64,000 bases of DNA from Anisus vortex (taxonomy: Eukaryota > Mollusca > Gastropoda > Planorbidae): assembly GCA_949126835.1 (NCBI GenBank), contig OX421498.1, positions 32,726,000 through 32,789,999 of the forward strand, given 5' to 3'. The position numbers were made by a program, and so were the translations under genes. How positions within the stretch are numbered: the stretch's first letter is position 1; every line of letters begins with the position of its first letter. Below, in pieces: positions 34,790-47,000 of this stretch. The notes under the pieces are model-generated. The model ran no database searches and had not been told where the DNA came from. It saw only the letters and a list, made by a program, of their open reading frames with translations.

Positions 34790-35018
34790 TTTGGCAAAAG
34801 AACCGTGTATCTTCAGTCACGTCTGTGTCTCTTGACTTTGACTCTAATCTCCACCTGCTACGTCTACCCGTCCATTCTCATGACCAGCCCAGGGGCCTCC
34901 CCGGCTGTACCTCTAGTTTACATGCACACCTGGCTCTTCACTCTGCTCAGCTTCCACCAGATCCTCGAACTGATCGCGCTCACCTACATCTACTACAAGG
35001 TCCCGACTTGCGTTTTAG
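34790..35018 (+). CDS. Gene 2 exon with membrane segments 1 and 2
   Basis: The acceptor is TTTCTATCACAG and the donor TTTTAG|GTCAGT, phase 1 out. Codon use turns GC-rich at about 34855 compared with the AT-rich flank, as expected of coding sequence. The tandem array starts at the donor itself. Confidence 0.8.
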
Positions 35019-38000
35019 GTCAGTGAGTCCATTAAACTAAGAGCATGAGTCCATTAAACTAAGATCAGCTCTAGCAGTGAGTCCATTAAACTAAGAGCCA
35101 GCTCTAGCAGTGAGTCCATTAAACTAAGAGCCAGCTCTAGCAGTGAGTCCATTAAACTAAGAGCCAGCTCTAGCAGTGAGTCCATTAAACTAAGATCAGC
35201 TCTAGCCGTGAGTCCATTAAACTAAGAGCAGCTCTAGCCGTGAGTCCATTAAACTAAGAGCAGCTCTAGCCGTGAGTCCATTAAACTAAGATCAGCTCTA
35301 GCCGTGAGTCCATTAAACTAAGAGCAGCTCTAGCCGTGAGTCCATTAAACTAAGAGCAGCTCTAGCCGTGAGTCCATTAAACTAAGAGCCAGCTCTAGCA
35401 GTGAGTCCATTAAACTAAGAGCAGCTCTAGCCGTGAGTCCATTAAACTAAGAGCAGCTCTAGCCGTGAGTCCATTAAACTAAGAGCAGCTCTAGCAGTGA
35501 GTCCATTAAACTAAGAGCAGCTCTAGCCGTGAGTCCATTAAACTAAGAGCCAGCTCTAGCAGTGAGTCCATTAAACTAAGATCAGCTCTAGCCGTGAGTC
35601 CATTAAACTAAGAGCAGCTCTAGCCGTGAGTCCATTAAACTAAGAGCCAGCTCTAGCAGTGAGTCCATTAAACTAAGAGCAGCTCTAGCCGTGAGTCCAT
35701 TAAACTAAGAGCAGCTCTAGCCGTGAGTCCATTAAACTAAGAGCCAGCTCTAGCAGTGAGTCCATTAAACTAAGAGCCAGCTCTAGCAGTGAGTCCATTA
35801 AACTAAGAGCCAGCTCTAGCAGTGAGTCCATTAAACTAAGAGCAAGATTCCATTAAACTAAGAGCAGCTCTAGCAGTGAGTCCATTAAACTAAGAGCAGC
35901 TTTATGTCAGTGAGTCGATATTAAAAAAATGAATTTTTAGGTCAGTGAGTCCATTAAACTAAGAGCAGCTCTAGGTCAGTGAGTCTATTACAAAATGCAT
36001 ATGTAGGTCAGTGAGTCAATACTATAAACACACAAAGAAAGGTAAGTGAGTCAATAAAACAAAAAAGGATTTATAGACAGGGCCCTCACAAGCCTTTGTG
36101 GCTCCCCAGGGCAAAAAGTTTCAGCGCCGCCTCCTTGCATACTGTAACTGCTTTGTTTAGTGCAAAGGATCTCTACCTTTTTTGGCTAACCGCCCCCTTT
36201 TTCAAATGTTTATCTCTCACTGCTTACCCTCCCCCTTCCCAAATCTGAAGTTGAACTATGCCTAATGAGTCAAATTTGCCACATACAATCTGTATAGGCC
36301 GACTAGATTTGTATGCAAATTTATCATCCTAAAAAGAGCTGAAATATCATAACAAGAGCTGAAATGATTACATTTGTTTAATTGTTGTTTAATAAATAAT
36401 AATAAAAAATATACTGCAAAAGAGGTTTTGAAAATAAAACAATTTTAAAGTGAAGCTTGTTGCTGATATGTTGCTAGTAGTTCGTCTACGTTCCAATAAC
36501 TAGTGTGTGGAAATGGAATAATATTTTTTTTTGTTTGCCAAAACCAAAAGACCTAGAGAATTTGATGGATGTCTTTTTTTTAACCAAAAGTCGTCATTAT
36601 AGCCCATTTCTGCATTCAATTTTTATTCTTTATTTGTTATTTATTCAATTCATTCTTCTTGCGGTTGTAAAGGTAGGGCTGATTTTAATACTTCACCATT
36701 AGAAACAAATGTCTAATAACCAATCAGGAATTTTCATATTTATAATATTATCTTTAAATCGTCTGTTGAAGTAATCATTAATTGTTTCAATGTATTGAAG
36801 TAAGCATGTCTTCGTCAGTTGTTCTTTATAAATTTAAGATTTCTGCGTCCAAAGTTGTGCTTATACAATAGAAGTTTTGACATACATGAAAAAAAAAACA
36901 CTCTTTGTCATCTTTCAATTAAGGTCAATTCCCTGAAATCATTGTTTTAAAACTTATTTAATTCAATTAAATAAGGGATATCAAGTTTTCAATTGTATGA
37001 GATTTTGTATCAAATAATATTGTCTTTGGTTTTCAAAAACTTTAGCATCAAAACAAATATCCATACAATATATTGAAACTTTAAATGACTAGCGTACCTA
37101 TATAGGCAGTAACAAACTATTTGTAATCCTCATTATTCTTTTTAAAAAATCTGCAAAACTCTCGAATCTAAACAATCTATCTTTGAATGCGTTGCTTCTG
37201 TTTTGTTATCTGCATTAATTACGTATTGTAGTGAGTGATGTTGTCGATGAATCAAACACAGCTAATACATTTGGCAGAGATTTCTTTCATTATAACATCA
37301 AGGCTATGATAGAATCTATTCCATCGTCGATGGAAGAATTTCTTTTTTCCCTAAAAAGTATTCTAGTTAAAGTTATATAATTTGCCTTAAAAGTCCTTAT
37401 TTATTTTTGCTTTAGCAAAAGTAGAAAATGTTCCATTCTATAATAAAAAACAACAACATAACGTTCAATTATTGTCAAGTAGCGTGGACTCCCATCAAGT
37501 TGTAAAAATGTGGAAAGTTTTTAGGTAACTCAAACAATATAGATCTACTCTCACTTTATTAATTCGTTTCTGCATAGTGCTTTCGCTCAACTTATATTTC
37601 TTTAATAAGTCGATATCAAAACTGGGTTTTATAAATCAAAAGCTATATAAATATAATTTATTCAAATTAAAACCAAAACAATCTGAATGAAACTGAGATA
37701 ATGAACAAAAGCACCGAACTTCGTTTTCTAACGAGCTGAGCCAGATATTTAATTTATACTCACCCTAGCCTCTACTTCCTCTTCTAAAAATATAATCACC
37801 GCCCCCATCTGCATTTCTCATATACAGTATTAATATAGCAATATATAAAGGTTAAGTAGGCCTACAGAATGGGCTTTATATGACTTTTACGTCACAATTA
37901 CACAGAAGACATAAGTCGATAAAGCCGTTGTCAAAGTGAAGCAGATCTTTATTTTGGTAATTAAAAAATCAGTGGTGTTGAATCTATTTCAAGTAAGCTA

Positions 38001-41000
38001 TTTTCGTACCGCCCACTGGCCCTTCAACGATCCCTACTGTTGCAGGGAACATCAGCGCCCCCTCCCCCCCCCCCCCATAGAGCTTCTCACCGCACCATGG
38101 GGGGCGATAACGCCCCCGTTGAAAATCTGTGGAACCAGTGGCGTAGCTAGGGGAGGGGGAGGGGTCCGAATTCGAAAGTCCCCAGGACCCCTACATGAGG
38201 GGGGCCCAAAGGATTGTCCAAAATAATTTTTTGGCAGGGGGCTATAAAGAGGCCATTAAGTTCCCCGGGCCCCCAAATCCCTAGCTACGCCACTGTGTAG
38301 AACGTTAGTGCCTGCGCTTAATTAATTATTATGATTAAAGAAATTTTAAAATGCAATTTTTTAATAAGAATTTTCTAGATGAGCCAATGTTTTATGAAAC
38401 CTTTGTGAGCCTATTAAAAAGTAAAACATTTCCCCTTCAACTCTCCTAAAATTTCTGGTATGAACTTAGCCTAATGTGCCGCCCCCCTAGAAGTGCCGCC
38501 CCCGGGCATTTGCCCCCCCTCTGCCCTCCCCCATGTGAGGGCACTGTTTATAGATCAGTAAATACAGACGAGTAAGCTCTCTTAGATTTAGATTCCCAGA
38601 TATATTTAGTAGCTTCGACAGTTTAGTTCAGTGAATTGATTCATACTAGATCTATAACTGCCTAAAAAAAAAAAAAAACTGGACAAGCCTTCCGGATCTT
38701 ATGTCAAGGGCGTAACGATGTTCAGGGGTGAACCAAAGGTGTGTGTGTGTGGGGGGGGGGGGGCACGCCAAGGTTATCTCCTGGCGCCAGCCACCCCACG
38801 GTGTCACCCTGTGTAATTTAGGGTTCGGTTTCCGCAGCCACATGCACTTTTTTCTTCAACTGCGGAATGCCTCATCGGATCATTATCGTGGTGGCTCGCC
38901 CGTAGACCTGCACTGTCGCCGGAAGACCTGCACTGTCGCCCGTAGACCTGCACTGTCGCCCGTAGACCTGCAATGTCTCGCGTAGACCTGCACTGTCGCC
39001 CGTAGACCTGCAATGTCACCCGGTAGCACAAATCCCATTCTTTAGGTATAGGCATCCAGGCACCAGGGCGTGACTGCTGCGTTCATTTCCTTCTCTCGAG
39101 AGAACTCGAGAGTTACAGCAGGGGCTGTCCCCTATGCGTTATCCCACCGGGTGCGCTCTTGATGCAAGCGTACTGGTGGCTTCTACACTTTTTTGCCACC
39201 GATGATGCCCATGGGTACAGAAGTGAATCAATTCATAAGAAATCTAGGTTATTGAAAGGATTCAGAACTAATTTAGCCTTTTTAGTTTAATAAGGTTCAA
39301 ATTGTCACAAATTTTAAACCAGTCGGCAAAGAGGTGGTGGGACATTAGAACATTATTTTATTAAAACAAGGTTTATTTACGACTCTTGCACAAAAATCAG
39401 CGTCAATTTATTTTGTCCAAGGATAGAAACTTTTTTTGTTTGTTTGTTAAGTTATTGACCATATCTTATCTATAGCGCATCAAATATTGATAGGGCCTAA
39501 AACAGTATATCTCAATTTTGTTATAATTGAAGCTGTCTAATTCAGCGCACTAAATTGGTGTTGCTAGCTCAGGTTTATGTTGATATTAGAAGGGTCAAAT
39601 ACTTCATTATTTACAAGCAGGAGCTGGGTGTTGTATAGTGTTGTCGCTCAACAGAATAAGTCATTGTGTCCGTTTATACTAGCACTGTTTTGAATTCTAT
39701 CACCAGTACGTATGCACCACACCCCCTGGTACTTTAAAGTCACGTGGTTTTTGCACAACGCCATCACTGCCAATTTGATGTCATGTAACTTGATGTACAC
39801 TCTCTGCTTTGGGGATATAGGTAGGTCAGATTTAATATAGCCTAATATATACAGGTGAGAAGTAGGCCACGTGTCGAAATGTATAAATAACTAGGTCATC
39901 ATATGCACATGTTTTACATTATAGTATCTAGTTTGTCAATTTTATAATGATAAAAGACAATGGTTATGTTAATGCTGGTCAACTCTATAAATATCTAATA
40001 AAGTAGGTCAATACTTATTTCTATTCGACTACATTTGACTACAATAATGAGCCTATGTCAACGTTGTGTTTTAATTATTTATTTTTTCTAAGAAAGTGTT
40101 CAATATTAGGCTACAGTGTTGAGATCAATAGCAATCTATTTTCTACCATCTTCGCATCATTCTAATCATAAGCTTACTTTCCCGTTTTCCCGTCATGCCT
40201 CAGTATTTCTAGCTTTTCCAAATGTATAAGATTTAAATCTGTAGGGCCAACATTATTGTTAATGGGTTATTATGTTGCCCATTATACATTTATTACAGTC
40301 TCTTCGGATTATTTATATTTGATAAAATAATATTTTCTTTACATTGCTTAGGTTGTCTGATATCGACAGATGCATTAATACAATACTTTCAATTATAATA
40401 TAATGAAAGAAACGCTCCTTTGCAGCATATAATTTTTAATTCACATTAAGTCACAATTTACGTTTCACATCAACGAAACACTGTTACAATTTCAAGAAAT
40501 ATATATTGAATTATTCTGAGTCCATTTTAAAATACAATCACACGTCTATCCTTTACAAGGCACTGCAGGAGACTGATTAAACCAGCGTGTTTGATCATGT
40601 GACCACTTCCGTTTCTACCAAGCAAGATTCTATGTTTTTCAATACACAAAATCTAAGTTTATCTAAGTTGTATAACTCTTACTTGTCTTAATATTACAAT
40701 TGATTTACATGAGTCTTTTCCCTTGCATAACATTACATATCATTACCTTACATTACAATTATTTAACAAAAACTATAAAGACATAATTTTAACAAAAGTT
40801 TTTTTTTTATAAGAGCTTTTTGATTTACATAAACTCTTTTCAAAGCTGAACTTTCATTATAGGCTACGTTAAAAATGCTAGAGTAAAAAGAAACTGTAAA
40901 TCACTGATCCATGACGAAACGCGCTTCTCTGCTGTCAATTTCGGTCATATTTCCGATTCGCGCGGCCAAATGACAAAGGTCATAAAATTCCCAGTGAATC

Positions 41001-43982
41001 CGTGAACTAGTACTTTTGTGTTTATCATGCTTACATGTGCACTGTTTAGGTTGTTCTAAGGATTTCTTTACTGGCTTTTTTTTTTTTTTGCGTAGGCTTC
41101 AAGAGTTACACCTTTTATACATTAGTAGGGGCCTGCCTGTTTCCTGCCTGGGGATCAAATCGACATCTCCTGTTACTTTAGAGTTGTTATAGAATAAATA
41201 CCAGTAAACCAGTTCACTAAATCTCCCGTTTTATTTAGCTGGAATAAGTCTTTCTATGAGCTTACCAGTTATGGTTAAGTATCCGAAGAGATTCACGGAA
41301 AGTGGGCCCCTCGACTTAGATGGCAATGTCTGGAGCAAACGTTTTAGACACGTCCCACTGTCTTCTCCATCTTCCCAAACTAATTAAAATTCGGTCTGAG
41401 CTCGTCATGGTATGAACCAGACGTGCCAATGACCAGGTCTAAATTATTGTGCCATGATTTTGCGTTAATCCCCACAGGTCTAAATTATTGTGCCATGATT
41501 TTGCGTTAATTCCCACTGGTCTAAATTATTGTGCCATGATTTTGCGTTAAATCCCACTGGTCTAAATTATTGTGCCATGAGTTTGCGTTAAGGCCCACTA
41601 CGGCCTTTTTTTATACACACAAAAACTTCGATCGCTTTGATTTTCTTTGATTCTGGAGTGATCCTTGTGCCGAAAAACCAAGAAGGACAATGGCCCCGGA
41701 TATAAATTTGATTCCCTATTGTCCTTGGGGAGGGGGATCTAACGTTTAAGAAACAGTCTCTACGCCCCCGTCTCCCCTTCTTGCCTTCTTTCATACACTT
41801 AAAAGAGTGTTGAGATAATGTAAAATGTAAATTACTTGTTACATATTCATGTATTCTTCATACGAGTCTTTTATATTCATTTTGTATAAATTTCTTGTCA
41901 TTTTTAATAAAAAGCACAATATTTTTTCTGTACTAAATAGACTCTAGTTGTTTTTTTTAAAATGTATTTTTTGAGTGGTCAGAAGGAATTAATTCGATTA
42001 ACATTGACTCTACCGATGGAATAGTAATGTTGTCGAAATCTCAAGTCTTACCTTATTTCCCACCCCTTTCCAAACCACTCTCTTTTTAGTAAATCTACCA
42101 CAAGTGGTTCTTTCTTCCTTTTATTTTTTTATACTTAAAAAACAAGATAAGCTTAAAGTAAAAGTAAAAACTAAAAGTAAAAAAAGAAGTAAAAGTAAAC
42201 TAAAGGTCAACTAAAATTAAAATTAAACTAAAATTAAAACTAAATCTTAAAGTTAAAAACTAAAAGTAAAACTAAAGGTAAAAATAAATGTAAAAGTAAA
42301 AAGTAAAAGTAAAACTAAAAGTAAAAACAAAAGTAAATATAAAAAATAAAATTACAAGTAAAAGAATAACTAAAAAAAAAAAAGATAAAACTAAAAGTAA
42401 AACTGAAAGTAAAAACTAAAAGTAAAACTGAAAGTAAAAACTAAATGTTAAAGTAAAAACTAAAAGTAAAACTGAAAGTAAAACTGAAAGTAAAACTGAA
42501 AGTAAAACTGAAAGTAAAAACTAAATGTTAAAGTAAAAACTAAAAGTAAAACTGAAAGTAAAGTAAAACTGAAAGTAAAAACTAAATGTTAAAGTAAAAA
42601 CTAAAAGTAAAACTGAAAGTAAAACTGAAAGTAAAAACTAAATGTTAAAGTAAAAACTAAAAGTAAAACTGAAAGTAAAAACTAAATGTTAAAGTAAAAA
42701 CTAAAAGTAAAACTGAAAGTAAAACTGAAAGTAAAAACTAAATGTTAAAGTCAAAACTCAAAGTAAAACTGAAAGTAAAAACTAAATGTTAAAGTAAAAA
42801 CTAAAAGTAAAACTAAAAGTAAAACTAAAAGTAAAAACTAAATGTTAAAGTAAAAACTAAAAGTAAAACTGAAAGTAAAAACTAAATGTTAAAGTAAAAA
42901 CTCAAAGTAAAACTGAAAGTAAAAACTAAATGTTAAAGTAAAAACTAAAAGTAAAACTAAAAGTAAAACTAAAAGTAAAAACTAAATGTTAAAGTAAAAA
43001 CTAAAAGTAAAACTGAAAGTAAAAACTAAATGTTAAAGTAAAAAGTAAAAGTCAAACTAAAGGTAAAATTAAAAGTAAAACTAAAAGTAAGACTAATAGT
43101 AAAAACTGAATGTTAAAGTAAAAACTAAAAGTAAAACTGAAAGTAAAAACTAAATGTTAAAGTAAAAACTAAAAGTAAAACTGAAAGTAAAAACTAAATG
43201 TTAAAGTAAAAACTAAAAGTCAAACTAAAGATAAAATTAAAAGTAAAACTAAAAACTAAAAGTTAAACTAAAGGTACATTTAAAGGTAAAACTAAATGTT
43301 AAAGTAAAAACGAAATGTTAAAGTAAAAACTAAAAGTCAAACTAAAGGTAAAATTAAAAGTAAAATTACAAGTAAAAGTCTAGCATCTCGTGATCCACAG
43401 CCAAGTTTGTGGGCTACTTCCACATGATGTGTCAAGTCATTCTCACGGTGGTCGTCGGGGTCAACGTGTGCGTCGTGGCCACCCCCAGCCGGCTGACCCA
43501 CATTTACCAGCCGTTAGGCCTGACCGCCGTCCACCTTTTGTTCAGCTTCATCTTTCAGTTGCTCGGGCTGACAAACGCGGACGGGCAGAACTTCGTCTAC
43601 AAGAACTTGGACTGGAATAACAATAAATAGTAAACGAAAAAATATTTTTTTTGGTGCTCATTTGTCTTAGTGCAGGGGTCGGCAACCTTTTGACAACAGT
43701 GTGCCAAAGTATGATTTCTAATCCATTCAGCATGCCAACAGACTAAAAGTCAACCTGCTGTAGCACCACATTTCTTGTAGCAGAGACTTGAATTGACTTT
43801 TTAAAGGCCTCTTCCGCGTGCCATAGAAAATCCATCGGCGTGCCAAGTCTGGCACTCGTGCCGTAGGTTGCCGATTCCTGTATTAGTGCATCTGTATAGC
43901 ACGTATCTATCTGTGTATAAATATGCCTATGCATTTATAGGTCTATATACCAATCTATCTATATATCTCTCTATCTATGGTG

Positions 43983-44056
<74 letters not shown>

Positions 44057-47000
44057 AACCTCTCTCTCTATATGTATATATGACAATTAGTTTGTAATTA
44101 TTTAATTATTGTGATAGTAACAATTCAATGGCATCAGGATTGTCACAATTAGATGCATTAAAAAATTGTAGTAAATGTATTACACAAGACGAAATCAAAC
44201 AATCAGACCACACGATAAACCAAGCAGTCACGTGTTCTCCCTGCTTACATATGCGCCCTGCTAAGTATGATTTTTAAATCTTTTATAGTTGACCACAGCT
44301 CCCCCCCCCCCATAAAATTTTTTATTCCTACCCAACCGGATCATAGACTTATGAAATGTAAGAATTCCCAAAAAAAAAATTTATCGAACCAAGAACCTCA
44401 ATTTGATCTAATTTCTTATTTGTGGTTCATAACAGTAGTGGCTTAATGGTTGTGTACTATTTACAGAAATTAAATACCGTCACTTAACTTTTTATACATG
44501 TTTATCTATATATCTATCATTTTATATATCTACTTATCTGCCTATCTATCTATCCTTTCATCTATCAATCTATCCCTTGATCTATCTATCTATGTATCTA
44601 TCCATTAATATGCCTGTCTATCTACTTATCTATCTACCTATTTATCTATTTATCTACCTATCTATCCAATCACCTATCCATCTATCAATCGATATCACTG
44701 TACATTCATCCATCTGCCTAGAGGCAGAGCGTAGGGATTGCCATTCCGAAAATCTCTAATTCGACAGGGAGGTGGGGGGGGGGGAGTCTACTCGTAGTAG
44801 TTGTGACTTTTAACAGTTGGGTCGCAGAGTTAAAGTCGTTAATGCGGATGGTCAGTGTAATAACCACACTGTCCCCCTTGTCAGCCGTTGTCACGGAAAC
44901 TGGCGAACGCTGCTACACTAGCTCTATGGTCCAAGATATTGAGATTTGATAAGGCACAATAGCACTATTAACCCTTGCAGTCCCGGGCGCGTATATAGCG
45001 GAACTTTAGGCAGCGTAGATAGAAGTAGGTCTGTACGGGAAGGGTTAAACACATTAACTCAACGTGAACGTTTATTATTAGTTCAGTAATGAAAGTCACG
45101 CCTACCATCCAACGTAGTGGATTTATTTTGGTTAACTCTATGCTGGCCGCTGCTGCAAGCATTATTGACCGAACTGTTTGACCCATCCACGTTCTCCTCA
45201 GCACTGCCCTGCTCTTCTCCGTCATCTGGCTACTGCTGACCATTGGGTGCCATTCCCTGTGTGTCCTGACCTGCTGGTCGAGACGAGTTGTCTTCCGCAC
45301 TCACAGAAAGGTTAGTCTAGGTTAGTCAGTGCTCCAAATAATTAAATAACATCAGTCTGCCTGCTTGCCTAGTTACCAACTTGTCTGACTTCTTGCATAC
45401 CTACATCCTGTCTACCTGTTTGCCTACCTACCACCCTGTCTGCCTGCTTGCCTACGTACCTTCCTGTCTGCCTGCTTGCCTACCTATTACCCTGTCTGCC
45501 TGCTTGCCTACCTATCACACTGTCTGCCTGCTTGCCTACTTACCACCTTGTTGGCCTGCTTGCCTACGTACCTTCCTGTCTGCCTGATTGCCTACCTATC
45601 ACCCTGTCGGCCTGCTTGCCTACTTACCACCTTGTTGGCCTGCTTGCCTACGTACCTTCCTGTCTGCCTGCTTGTCTACCTATCACCCTGTCTGCCTGCT
45701 TGCCTATTTACCACCTTGTTGGCCTGCTTGTCTACCTACCACCCCGTCTGCCTGCTTGCCGATCTACCAAGCCGTCTGGCTGCTTGAATATAGCTGCCTG
45801 CCTGTCTACCTAATTGCCTGCTTGTGCTGCCAGCCTATCAATCGATCAATAAGTATCCAACTTTCAATCATTTTGTCTTAAAGTCTGGCCATAATTATAC
45901 CTTAGCATGACTGTGTCATAAAAGGTAATAAAATTAAGGGGTCAGTCGTTTGGGTAAACGCTGATATGGGGGTCAAGATGGGGTGTGGGCGGGGTGCTCC
46001 TGGGACCCAGGAAACATTAGATCATTGTGAAATGGCCAATCCAGCTTACTTGCCAAAACAGGATCAAGCGCGTCCCCATTAAGATGAGATGATAGCAAGG
46101 TAGGTGCCAAATTCAACTCCGTGTGTGTTTTTCTCTTCCAGAAAACCAAGTCTGTGTATGGGATGGACATGAGCGATTATTACGCCATTGAGACTGACAG
46201 CGTCCATTGTCCCCAGCACTGGAAATCTTCCAAGCACAAATGTTGCTACAAGGGTAAACCCAGCCAAGTTTTGGCGTTTGTATGGATGCTATTTCGTTCT
46301 TTCTTTGTTGTTGTATGCCTATTTATTGTACGAACTAGACCCTTATCTTTAAGAATGGTCTTGTCATTGTTGTAAATAAACAGTAATGTCGAACGTATAG
46401 AGTGATGATACTATAGTTATTAAAACGCACTGTGTTGGCATTTGAAACAGGATGTTTGTCATTCGAGCCAGTTGAATTTCACCCGTACCTGATGCTTAAC
46501 TATGACCCCCACCAGTCCTACAGGGAGGCCGACGCCCTCGTGAAAAGGTCTCCGTCAGAAGGCAACGCCATCGGTGGCCTCGATAACGTCTCGAACGAGT
46601 CCGGCGAACCCATGTGGACTACGTTTACACACTTTTACTTTGGAACCGCGTCCGAGGTTGGTTAATCTGTCTATTTTTACATAGGTCGGTGATTGCTTTT
46701 TTTTCGTGACTCTTTGTTTACAAAGGTAGATGCATGTCTTCTTGATGTCTATGTGTTACAAAGGTCGGTGATTGTCTTCTTGATGTCTATGTGTTACATA
46801 GGTCGGTGATTGTCTTCTTGATGTCTATGTGTTACATAGGTCGGTGATTGTCTTCTTGATGTCTATGTGTTACAAAGGTCGGTGATTGTCTTCTTGATGT
46901 CTATGTGTTACATAGGTCGGTGATTGTCTTCTTGATGTCTATGTGTTACATAGGTCGGTGATTGTCTTCTTGATGTCTATGTGTTACATATAGGGATGTT

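Larger units (their letters stand above)
36078..38546. mobile_element. hAT-like MITE of the CAGGGCC family split by nested insertions; perfect 8-bp target duplication
   Basis: Starts CAGGGCCCTCACAAGCC and ends ATGTGAGGGCACTG. It is flanked by identical TTTATAGA at 36070-36077 and 38547-38554. Its own sequence is only 36078-36162 and about 38303-38546, which together match the intact copy at 16730-17200 around the point TTTAGTG|CCTGCGC. Everything between is a later insertion. Confidence 0.88.

Noticed and set aside
35005..35030. Use of the neighbouring GTGAGT at 35023 as the exon-2 donor
   Set aside because: It is a better consensus site, but joining it to 43401 shifts the frame and destroys the membrane segments. 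GTCAGT at 35019 keeps phase.
43390..43620. Alternative frame over the gene 2 exon
   Set aside because: It is open because of high GC but gives an Arg/His/Pro-rich product. The chosen frame gives membrane segments and matches both flanking phases.
45381..45881. Several overlapping Cys/Leu/Pro-rich frames
   Set aside because: They arise from a CTGCCTGCTTGC tandem repeat, and three frames are open together.
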